This document shows positions 49,446 through 57,233 of a DNA stretch of 64,000 nucleotides, one piece after another. Both the position numbers and the translations under genes were made by a program. The first letter of the stretch is position 1. Every line of letters begins with the position of its first letter. The notes under the pieces are model-generated. The model saw nothing but the letters and a program-made list of their open reading frames with translations, ran no database searches and had not been told where the DNA came from. Source of the DNA: CAZSDU01 sp964605775 (GTDB lineage Bacteria > Bacteroidota > Bacteroidia > Bacteroidales > FEN-979); contig CAZSDU010000001.1 in NCBI GenBank assembly GCA_964605775.1, forward strand, positions 1-64,000, given 5' to 3'.

Positions 49446-50420
49446 ATGACCATCGGACTCACTTACGACCTAAGGTCGGATTATCTCAGGGAAGGATTTA
49501 CTGAAGAAGAAACGGCTGAATTTGACAAGGAAAGCACCCTCGAAGGGATTGAAGCTGCACTTCATAAGCTGGGTTATGTTACGGATCGTATCGGGCATTT
49601 GCGTCAGCTTATGACAAGACTGCAAAAGGGCGACCGTTGGGACCTGGTTTTCAATATTTGTGAAGGAATGTATGGCATCGGACGGGAAGCTCAGGTTCCC
49701 TGTGTTTTGGATGCCTTTCAGATTCCCTATACGTTTTCCGACCCCCTTGTACTCTCCCTCACCCTGAACAAAGCCATGATTAAAAGGGTGTTGCGGGAAA
49801 TCGGGATTCCCACACCCGATTTTACTTTAGTCAGGGATATCAACGACATCGCGGAAGTAAGCTTGCCCTATCCTTTATTCTTTAAGCCCAACGAAGAGGG
49901 CTCGGGCAAAGGGATAGATTTTCAATCCCTGGCCACCACCCCTGAAGATTTTAAAAAACATTGTTCTGCCCTGCTCGGGAGGCTGAATCAAGCAGTGCTT
50001 GTGGAGACCTTCCTGCCCGGAAGGGAATTTACTACAGGTATTGTAGGAACAGGCAACCATTGCCAGGTATTGGGTACGCTTGAGATCGTGTACAACCCCA
50101 GTATGGAAACCAAGATTTACTCCTATGAGGTGAAATCCAATTATGAAAAGTATGTCACCTACCGCATTCCTGAAGAAACCATACTCGCCAGCTGTGCCGA
50201 TCTGGCAATAAAAATATGGAAAGAACTGGGGGGAAGGGATGCGGGCAGAATCGATCTGAGGATGGACGAATCGGGAAGGCTGAATTTTATCGAGATCAAT
50301 CCTCTTCCCGGATTGAATCATATCACTTCCGATCTTCCGATATTATGCTATCACAACCATCTGACTTTTGATTTTTTAATCGAAAAAATCATTCACTCCG
50401 CTCTTCTGAGAATCACTTAA
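49446..50420 (+). CDS. D-Ala-D-Ala ligase-like ATP-grasp enzyme (copy 1)
   Basis: A 324-residue ATP-grasp protein: N-terminal domain (MTIGLTYDLRSDYL, FNICEGMYGIGREAQVPCVL), ATP-binding lid (LFFKPNEEGSGKGIDF, LVETFLPGREFTTG) and the metal-binding C-terminal FIEINPLPGLNHITSDLP. It should join an amino-acid carboxylate to an amine using ATP. It has little in common with the true Ddl peptide-binding loop, so a role in peptidoglycan is doubtful. The start lies two bases after the KamA stop. Confidence 0.85.
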   Translation: MTIGLTYDLRSDYLREGFTEEETAEFDKESTLEGIEAALHKLGYVTDRIGHLRQLMTRLQKGDRWDLVFNICEGMYGIGREAQVPCVLDAFQIPYTFSDPLVLSLTLNKAMIKRVLREIGIPTPDFTLVRDINDIAEVSLPYPLFFKPNEEGSGKGIDFQSLATTPEDFKKHCSALLGRLNQAVLVETFLPGREFTTGIVGTGNHCQVLGTLEIVYNPSMETKIYSYEVKSNYEKYVTYRIPEETILASCADLAIKIWKELGGRDAGRIDLRMDESGRLNFIEINPLPGLNHITSDLPILCYHNHLTFDFLIEKIIHSALLRIT

Positions 50421-50430
50421 CTTTATCCTT

Positions 50431-51426
50431 ATGAATAGGTTAGCTGTCATACTTTTCAATAAAATATCAAAAAATCCGGGGGAAGATGAACTGGATGTGC
50501 TGGAGCAGGTGGAAATTGTTCAAAAAGCATTGACCGGTTTAGGGATGAAGGTGAAACAGGTACAGCTTGACCTGGACCTGAAAAAAGCCATGGCTGTTTT
50601 GCGGAAGTTGAATCCACTGCTGGTCTTCAACCTGGCTGAAACCATTGAAAATCATGGAGAATTTGCCTACTTCGCGCCTGCCCTGCTGACGCATCTGAAC
50701 ATTCCTTACACCGGTTCCCATCTTATCGCCATGTTTTTCGCCTCCCATAAAGTCAGGGCAAAAATCGAAATGAAAAGACTCGGGATTCCTACTCCGGGAT
50801 GGATCATGCTTGATGAGCTGAAAAAGCTGGATAAAAGGAAAAAATACATTGTCAAGCCCATCTGGGAGGAAGGTTCTCTTGGCCTCGATGAAGACTGCAT
50901 TTTCAAGGGAAGCGATAAGAAATTTACAGAGGCGATAGCCGGAAAAAATAGAGATTATTTTTTTGTGGAGGAATTTATAGAAGGCCGGGAATTCAATATT
51001 TCCATCATTGCCGGTAAAAATGGGCCGGAAGTGCTGCCTTTTGCCGAGATGACCTTCATTGATTATCCTAAGGACAAACCACGGATCATGGGATATACTG
51101 CCAAATGGAATGAGCATTCCTTTGAATATACTCATACCCGTCGTACCTTTGAAATTTCCGGTCTGGATCAATCCGTTCATCATCAGATGGTCAACATCTG
51201 TCAAAAATGCTGGAATGCCATGGGACTGATGGGTTATGTGAGACTGGACTTCAGGATTGACCGGGATGGGAATCCTTACGTCATCGATATCAATGCCAAT
51301 CCCTGTCTGTCGGGTTCCGGCGGATTCATGGCCGCCTGCGAAAGAGCTGGGCTGGATAAGCTTGAAGTCATGAAAAGGATAGTTGAAGAAGCACTGGGAT
51401 ATCCCTTACCTAATTTTAAAACATAA
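50431..51426 (+). CDS. D-Ala-D-Ala ligase-like ATP-grasp enzyme (copy 2)
   Basis: A 331-residue ATP-grasp protein, paralogous to the previous one: LLVFNLAETIENHGEFAYF, IVKPIWEEGSLGLDED, FFVEEFIEGREFNISI and the metal site YVRLDFRIDRDGNPYVIDINANPCLS. The start is 10 bases after the first ligase stop. Two ligases beside an aminomutase suggest sequential amide bonds on a beta-lysine-like substrate. Confidence 0.85.
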   Translation: MNRLAVILFNKISKNPGEDELDVLEQVEIVQKALTGLGMKVKQVQLDLDLKKAMAVLRKLNPLLVFNLAETIENHGEFAYFAPALLTHLNIPYTGSHLIAMFFASHKVRAKIEMKRLGIPTPGWIMLDELKKLDKRKKYIVKPIWEEGSLGLDEDCIFKGSDKKFTEAIAGKNRDYFFVEEFIEGREFNISIIAGKNGPEVLPFAEMTFIDYPKDKPRIMGYTAKWNEHSFEYTHTRRTFEISGLDQSVHHQMVNICQKCWNAMGLMGYVRLDFRIDRDGNPYVIDINANPCLSGSGGFMAACERAGLDKLEVMKRIVEEALGYPLPNFKT

Positions 51427-51429
51427 CCC

Positions 51430-51921
51430 ATGACAGAAGAAAAGATGATCACCTTCAGAACTGAGCTCAGGGAGGAAGATATTGCGTGTGTGCGGGATAT
51501 CATTCTGTCCACCGACTTTTTCTATGACATAGAAGTTCCGGTGGCCCTTGAGTTGGTCCAGGATGCGCTTGAATACGGGGCACAGAGCGACTACCACGTC
51601 ATTTTTGCCGAGCTTGGCGGGGCAACCGTTGCCTATAGTTGTTTCGGTCCTATTGCCGGGACGGAAGGCAGCTTTGATCTTTACTGGATTGCCACTCATA
51701 ACGATTCCCGCGCCAAAGGGGTTGGGAAAGCCCTGCTGGAGGAGACTGAACGTGTCATCCGTCAGATGGGAGGGCGATTGGTCATCGCCGAAACATCCAC
51801 CCTTGAGAAGTACAAACCCACCCGTTCATTCTATGAAAAAACGGGTTATCTGCTGGAAGCTGAAATCAGGGATTACTATAAAATCGGCGACGGGAAAGTG
51901 ATTTATGTCAAACGGTTTTAA
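51430..51921 (+). CDS. GNAT-family N-acetyltransferase
   Basis: A 163-residue GNAT with the acetyl-CoA loop (ARAKGVGKALLEETER) and the core DLYWIATH and FYEKTGYLLEAEIRDYYKIG. It starts three bases after the second ligase stop. By analogy with AblB, which acetylates beta-lysine, it may finish the product of the cluster. AblB itself is longer, so it is not the same enzyme. It overlaps the convergent ABC gene by four bases. Confidence 0.88.
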   Translation: MTEEKMITFRTELREEDIACVRDIILSTDFFYDIEVPVALELVQDALEYGAQSDYHVIFAELGGATVAYSCFGPIAGTEGSFDLYWIATHNDSRAKGVGKALLEETERVIRQMGGRLVIAETSTLEKYKPTRSFYEKTGYLLEAEIRDYYKIGDGKVIYVKRF

Positions 51922-52730
51922 AGATATTGTTGTTGCAATTGACGGATGAGCCGGGGGGTTAATTTTTCCTTTTTCCGGATATCTTCGAATTTTCCGAGTA
52001 ATTCTTCCACAGTCAATGTTCTTTTTTCCGCTGCATTCATCTCATCAATGATTCGGCCATGATGCATCATGATGGTTCTGGTTCCCAGCTCCAGCGCCTG
52101 CTGCATAGAATGTGTCACCATCAGGGTGGTCAGGCAGTTTTCCGCGACAAACCTTTGAGTCAGACGAATCACTTGTGTGGCCGTTTTAGGATCCAGGGCA
52201 GCGGTATGTTCATCCAGTAACAATACCTGAGGAGGTTTCATCACTGCCATCAGTAAGGTCACAGCCTGCCGCTGCCCCCCGGACAGGGTCCCCACAACAT
52301 GGTCAATTCTGTCTTCCAGCTGCATTTCAAGAGAAGAAAGTTTTTCACGGAAACTGTCCTTTAGTTTTTTGGTCAGGCTGATCTTCGGGAATCGGGATTC
52401 CCCGCGGAAATAAGCCATCAGCAGATTTTCTGCCAGGGTCATTTCCGCAGCTGTACCGGCATAGGGATTCTGAAAAACCCTCGAAATGTATCTTGCCCTT
52501 TGAAAATCCTTAGTGTTGGTAACGTCTTTCCCATTTACAAAAATTTTTCCCTGTTCAGGAATGACATTCCCGGCTATCGCATTCAGCAAGGTTGATTTAC
52601 CTGAGCCATTGGTACCGATAACGGTTACAAATTCCCGGGGATGAATGCTGAAATTGACCTCAGCGAGTGCATCCACCTGATCCACCGTATTGCGATTGAA
52701 TTTAACAACGATATTTTGCAATTCGATCAT
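51918..52730 (-). CDS. ABC transporter ATP-binding protein
   Basis: A 270-residue ABC ATPase with Walker A GTNGSGKST (near residues 39-47), signature LSGGQRQAV, Walker B VLLLDEHTAALDP and switch His in VTHSMQQ. It overlaps the stop of the permease-binding-protein fusion by four bases (ATGA), so it is the engine of that importer. The ATPase group resembles partners of ABC_sub_bind-type uptake systems. Confidence 0.93.
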   Translation of the reverse strand: MIELQNIVVKFNRNTVDQVDALAEVNFSIHPREFVTVIGTNGSGKSTLLNAIAGNVIPEQGKIFVNGKDVTNTKDFQRARYISRVFQNPYAGTAAEMTLAENLLMAYFRGESRFPKISLTKKLKDSFREKLSSLEMQLEDRIDHVVGTLSGGQRQAVTLLMAVMKPPQVLLLDEHTAALDPKTATQVIRLTQRFVAENCLTTLMVTHSMQQALELGTRTIMMHHGRIIDEMNAAEKRTLTVEELLGKFEDIRKKEKLTPRLIRQLQQQYL

Positions 52731-54700
52731 GGCTTTCCAACTTTCAGTTCAGGATTCAGCAGCGAAGAATCCTCCAGAATATATGGTTTTTTGGTCAGCA
52801 CCCCATGGATTATGCTGGCATCCACTTTTTGAAGGACATCCTCGGGAATTTTGACCTTTAACAGCTGTTGAACATCATAATTAAGGCCGGTAATCTGATG
52901 CTTATATTTTTCGTAAGGGATGAGGGCGGGGTTCTCCCCTTTCAGGATTCTGTGTACGAGGTGAGCGGCCTGCTGTCCACTGACATAGTATTCATAACCG
53001 CATACCATCAATGGTCCCTTGGTGATACAGCCTGCATCTGTAGTAAAAACAGGAATCTTCTTCCTCATGGCAACCCCAATGACTGATTCAAGGGCATCTG
53101 AAACCGTCAGGTCATTGATGAGAAGAAAGGCTTTGATTTGTTTTGAAGCCAGTGCCTGTGCCGCTTGCTGAACCTCATGGGTACCCGAAACGGATAATTC
53201 CTCAAGGGTGAACTGAGGAAAATCTTTCAGGGCATTTTTAAAGTCCCTCAGGTTTGCTTTGGTATTGGGAAAAGCCGGATTGTAGAGGGTTGCGATTCGA
53301 TGATTCCCCGGAAAGATCCGGGTGACAATCTGCAGCAACTCCTTTACGGGGGCAGATCCGTAAATCCCTGTGATATTGGAAGGATGGTCAACAGGAGTTT
53401 TCCCCACACCAATGATAAAAGGGTCGGCCAGTGTGGCAAATACGACAGGTTTATGGTTAACCTTGTTGGCCACTGCTTGTGTGGAAGCAGTAGAAATCGG
53501 GACGAAAATATCGACCCCTTTACTGATAAACTGTTCGACGATTGTTTTGTTCGTCGGGATATCTCCTTCGGCATTTTGTTCCAGAATCATACAATTAATC
53601 CCTTCAATATATCCCAGTTTCTTCATCTCATCGCGGAACCCATCCCGGGTTCTTGTCAGGATAATACTTTCATTGGCCAGTATCAGTCCTATTTTGGGAA
53701 TTTTCCGATCCTGTTCCTGCATATAAAACCTTTTATATCCCAGGACAAAAATAAAAAGCAGCAGGGCAAGGGAAAGAAGCAAAAGCAAAGGTTTCCGGTA
53801 TTTTCTCATCCAGGTGAACACCTTGCCCGGGGGCAGGGATTTTTTGCCAAAGGCTCCGGAAACAACCAGGGTGATCAAGACGAAGAAAGCCGTAAGGATT
53901 TTCAGGTCGTTAGGGTCAAACCCGATCATCAATGCAGCAGCTACAGAAATCCGGAAAATTACCGTTCCGATGATGACGGAGACGACACAGACGATCACCT
54001 TTCTACCGGGAAATAATGCCTGCCCGATGATGACGGCGGCAAGACTGTAAATGATTGAACCTATTCCCATCCCGATGTCTGCAAAACCCTGATACTGGGC
54101 TACCATGGCTCCCGATATGCCCACCAGTCCGTTGGAAAAAGAAAGTCCTGAAATTTTCATCCGATCAACACTGATGCCCTGGGCCGATACCATGACCGGG
54201 TTGTTTCCCGTGGCCCGCATGGTCAATCCGAAATCTGATTTCAGCAACCAGGTCATCAATAACCAGAAAAGGATCATGATGAGCAGAAAAAGTATGCCCG
54301 TCCACCATTCAGGATCGAAACCGGGATTGTATATTTCAAACATCCATTGTAATGTAGGTTGATTCAGGAGGGAAATATTCGACTTTCCCATGATATGCAG
54401 GTTGACAGAATATAAACCGGTCATCACGAGTATTCCCGAAAGCAAACCATCCACTTTGAATTTTGTATGGATGAGGCCGGTGAAAAAACCCGCCAGAGCG
54501 CCGGCCAGAAAGGCTACAGGGATGGCAGCAACAGGACTCCAGCCATGGATGATCAAGACAGCCCCGATGGCAGCGCCGGTAGTAAAACTGCCATCGATGG
54601 TGATATCCGGAAAAGCATAGTATTTATAGGTAATATAGGTTCCCATGGTCATAAACGCATAAAGAAAACCAAGGTTTACCGCTCCTATCCAGACTTCCAT
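52727..54700 (-). CDS. ABC permease fused to its substrate-binding protein
   Basis: A 657-residue fusion. Residues about 1-290 form a permease of the BPD_transp_2 type (FPDITIDGSFTTGAAIGA, GNNPVMVSAQGISVDRMKI). Residues about 300-325 form a further membrane helix (LLLLLSLALLLFIFVLGY). Residues about 335-645 form an ABC_sub_bind (PF04392-like) binding domain (IGLILANESIILTRTRDGF, PVVFATLADPFIIGVGKTP, FTTDAGCITKGPLMVCGYEYYVSGQQAA). The two are normally separate genes. The helix would hold the binding domain at the outer face beside the permease. The start overlaps the STAS gene stop by one base. Confidence 0.9.
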   Translation of the reverse strand: MEVWIGAVNLGFLYAFMTMGTYITYKYYAFPDITIDGSFTTGAAIGAVLIIHGWSPVAAIPVAFLAGALAGFFTGLIHTKFKVDGLLSGILVMTGLYSVNLHIMGKSNISLLNQPTLQWMFEIYNPGFDPEWWTGILFLLIMILFWLLMTWLLKSDFGLTMRATGNNPVMVSAQGISVDRMKISGLSFSNGLVGISGAMVAQYQGFADIGMGIGSIIYSLAAVIIGQALFPGRKVIVCVVSVIIGTVIFRISVAAALMIGFDPNDLKILTAFFVLITLVVSGAFGKKSLPPGKVFTWMRKYRKPLLLLLSLALLLFIFVLGYKRFYMQEQDRKIPKIGLILANESIILTRTRDGFRDEMKKLGYIEGINCMILEQNAEGDIPTNKTIVEQFISKGVDIFVPISTASTQAVANKVNHKPVVFATLADPFIIGVGKTPVDHPSNITGIYGSAPVKELLQIVTRIFPGNHRIATLYNPAFPNTKANLRDFKNALKDFPQFTLEELSVSGTHEVQQAAQALASKQIKAFLLINDLTVSDALESVIGVAMRKKIPVFTTDAGCITKGPLMVCGYEYYVSGQQAAHLVHRILKGENPALIPYEKYKHQITGLNYDVQQLLKVKIPEDVLQKVDASIIHGVLTKKPYILEDSSLLNPELKVGKP

Positions 54701-55911
54701 CAGGAATTTTTTAGCTTGACAATCCCGAGAAAGCCACTTTTTATCCCGGAATCAGGCAATAAATGAACAACTTTCTCCACTTCAAAGTCCCTGCAAACCC
54801 TTTCCGTTTCGGTATAAAAATCCCCGATCTGATGACTGATCAGGCGGTTGTTAAAAACCGCTGCATGGAAATGCATGGGAAGATCGACGGGGAATAATTT
54901 TTGTATTTCAGGGCTCAGGGGGGTATTTTCTCTGAAGGCGAGGCCAACGGCAATCAGGGTTTTATTGACATCCTCCGCCTCGAGGGAAAAATCAAGCCAT
55001 TGGGTCAAATGAGCGGTATCGAGAATGTGTTCTGTCGCAGGTTGATTCCCGAGGATGGGAGATTTCTTCAGCGACATGCCGAGTATTCCGCCGCTACGGC
55101 CCAGAATCACCACCCCAAAAAGACCGGAAATGGATAACATCCCTGCAGCCTTGACCAGGGTTTTCAGGCTCGGGATTTCATGCCCTGCTTCAAAATGGAG
55201 GAGGGTAGAAAAGTCCCCGTTAAAACCGAAGCCATGAAGGAAGTTCACGGCCTGTTGTGAATCTTTTGAATAATAGGCATAATCAATATAAGGATTCCTG
55301 ACAGCAGGATAAGAAAAGAAATGATGCCCGATGACGATGGATTCACCGAAAAGGTTTTTACATTCTTCAAAATCATTGCCCAGCACAGCCAGTCCGGCGC
55401 CATAACGGATATCACCCTGCTGCATTCTTACCACATCCCCGCTTTCAAAGGATGAAGTTTTCAATTTATCGGACAAGCCTATTCCAAAACAATGTCCCGG
55501 ATCCGTTTGTTGTTTCAGTACAGAAAACTTTATTCCCTGGAATTCAAAGAATTCCGGTTTTTCCTGAGGAACAGAGGGTTGGATAAAATCGCTAAGGGAA
55601 ACACCCTGAGGCAGAATATGCAAGTATTTATCCATCCCGCTAAGGTGGAAAACCTCATTGACCTGGGGAGGCACAGAAATAAGGATCAGTTTTCCGCCGA
55701 TCTGGGACAATGTTTTATGTGTTTGAAGGACAACCCTGAGACCGGCGCTGCTCATATAGGAAACTGCAGACAGGTCAACGGCAAGGAAGCGTTGTCCGTC
55801 GACTGCTTCCGTTTCAAAGGTTTTGCGGATTTCCGCAGCAGTCAATCCATCGAAACGTCCTTCTATGGAAATGACCTTTAGATCATCCTGACGGTATGAA
55901 TGAATTTTCAT
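54700..55911 (-). CDS. STAS-domain protein with a large uncharacterised C-terminal region
   Basis: A 403-residue protein. Residues 1-110 are an anti-sigma-factor-antagonist STAS domain (FLAVDLSAVSYMSSAGLRVVL, with the likely phospho-Ser at about Ser55). The remaining 290 residues have no family I recognise and include a hydrophobic glycine-rich stretch (ISGLFGVVILGRSGGILG). It sits between the RsbU-type phosphatase (four-base overlap) and the transporter fusion, so the phosphatase probably acts on this STAS domain. Confidence 0.8.
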   Translation of the reverse strand: MKIHSYRQDDLKVISIEGRFDGLTAAEIRKTFETEAVDGQRFLAVDLSAVSYMSSAGLRVVLQTHKTLSQIGGKLILISVPPQVNEVFHLSGMDKYLHILPQGVSLSDFIQPSVPQEKPEFFEFQGIKFSVLKQQTDPGHCFGIGLSDKLKTSSFESGDVVRMQQGDIRYGAGLAVLGNDFEECKNLFGESIVIGHHFFSYPAVRNPYIDYAYYSKDSQQAVNFLHGFGFNGDFSTLLHFEAGHEIPSLKTLVKAAGMLSISGLFGVVILGRSGGILGMSLKKSPILGNQPATEHILDTAHLTQWLDFSLEAEDVNKTLIAVGLAFRENTPLSPEIQKLFPVDLPMHFHAAVFNNRLISHQIGDFYTETERVCRDFEVEKVVHLLPDSGIKSGFLGIVKLKNS

Positions 55912-57092
55912 CGCTGTCCGGAGAAACGGATCACCAATAGCGTAATATCATCTGATTGAGGGACTGCTGTTGCGTAAACGCTGATATCCGACAGAAGGGA
56001 TTTAACGATGCCTTCCAGGTCGCTGTTGTACTGTTGTTTCAGAAACAGTTCCAGCCGTTCTTCTCCATAGGCCTTATCCGCTTTATCAAACGCCTCAGTC
56101 ACCCCGTCGGTATACAGGAACAAGGTATCTCCCGTTTCCAGTTTTGTCGTTTTTGAACGGAATTCAAAATTTTCCATACAACCCAGGATAGTACCTCCGG
56201 TCATTTCAACTTTTCTCAGTTCATCTTTGCCGATCACATAAGGAGCATTATGGCCCGCGTTCACATAGACCATGTCACCTGTTGTGGTATTTAAAATACC
56301 ATAGAAAACCGTCACGAACATGCAGGAAACACTTTCGTTACACAACAGGTTATTGACATAATGCAAACATTCATCCGGGGGAATTCCTTTCAGTCCTGTT
56401 GCGCGGATCAGGGTGCGGCTGACCGCCATAAAAATGGCGGCGGGCACTCCTTTCCCGGAAACATCACCGATGACAAACCCCAGATGGTTATCGTCAATCA
56501 TGAAAAAATCATAAAAGTCACCCCCGACTTCCTTGGCGGCTACCATGGCCGCATGGATGTCAAAATCATGACGGCCGGGAAATGGAGGAAAGACTTTGGG
56601 AAGAATGGCTTGTTGTATTTCCCGGGCAGTCTGCAAATCATACTGAATGGACATCAACTGATCATGTTCTTCCAGGGAGGTCCGGATCTGGACAATTTCT
56701 TCCATGGTCTTGGAAATCGTGATCTCGAGGTCTTCAAAGTTGATCGGTTTGGTTAAAAAATCAAATGCTCCGCGGTTCATGGCCGTTCGTATATTATCCA
56801 TGTCGCCATAGGCAGAAACGACCACTGTTTTCAGGCTGGGGTTTTTCAGCTCCTTGAGTTTCAGCAGTAAAGTAAGTCCATCCATTTCCGGCATATTGAT
56901 ATCCGACAGAATGATGCCGATTTCCGGAAATTCGATCAGTTTTGTCAATGCATCGAGACCATTAAAGGCAAATACGAAATCATAAACGCCATCCCTTATC
57001 TGACGGCGAAATTTCTGACGAATCAGGGGTTCGAGGTCGATTTCATCATCGACTACCATGATCTTTATGGAGGAAGGTTTAGAATCTGACAT
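55908..57092 (-). CDS. Response regulator with PP2C-type (RsbU/SpoIIE) phosphatase domain
   Basis: A 394-residue protein: a receiver domain (residues about 8-125; phospho-Asp in LSDINMPEMDG, Lys in FLTKPI), a short coiled linker, and an RsbU/SpoIIE PP2C phosphatase (VGGDFYDFFMIDDNHLGFVIGDVSGKG; YVNAGHNAPYVIG; DTLFLYTDGVTEAFD). It would remove phosphate from a STAS protein when its receiver is activated. It is the first gene of the minus-strand operon that ends with the ABC transporter. No histidine kinase is encoded nearby. Confidence 0.95.
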   Translation of the reverse strand: MSDSKPSSIKIMVVDDEIDLEPLIRQKFRRQIRDGVYDFVFAFNGLDALTKLIEFPEIGIILSDINMPEMDGLTLLLKLKELKNPSLKTVVVSAYGDMDNIRTAMNRGAFDFLTKPINFEDLEITISKTMEEIVQIRTSLEEHDQLMSIQYDLQTAREIQQAILPKVFPPFPGRHDFDIHAAMVAAKEVGGDFYDFFMIDDNHLGFVIGDVSGKGVPAAIFMAVSRTLIRATGLKGIPPDECLHYVNNLLCNESVSCMFVTVFYGILNTTTGDMVYVNAGHNAPYVIGKDELRKVEMTGGTILGCMENFEFRSKTTKLETGDTLFLYTDGVTEAFDKADKAYGEERLELFLKQQYNSDLEGIVKSLLSDISVYATAVPQSDDITLLVIRFSGQR

Positions 57093-57233
57093 AGGAGGAT
57101 GATTTGTAGGCTTAACTGCTTCAAGCTTTTTGTAAAATTATGCTATTTCAGCAAATATCAAAAAAAAAAAATAAGTTTTTTGAAGCATATTTGTTTAAAT
57201 TTGGTTGAAATAAAACCTCTATATTTACCACCC

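Noticed and set aside
50539..51204. 221-residue minus-strand frame over the second ATP-grasp gene
   Set aside because: Shadow of a gene with clear ATP-grasp motifs.
53300..54016. 238-residue plus-strand frame over the permease fusion
   Set aside because: Shadow of the minus-strand transporter gene; highly charged with no domain.
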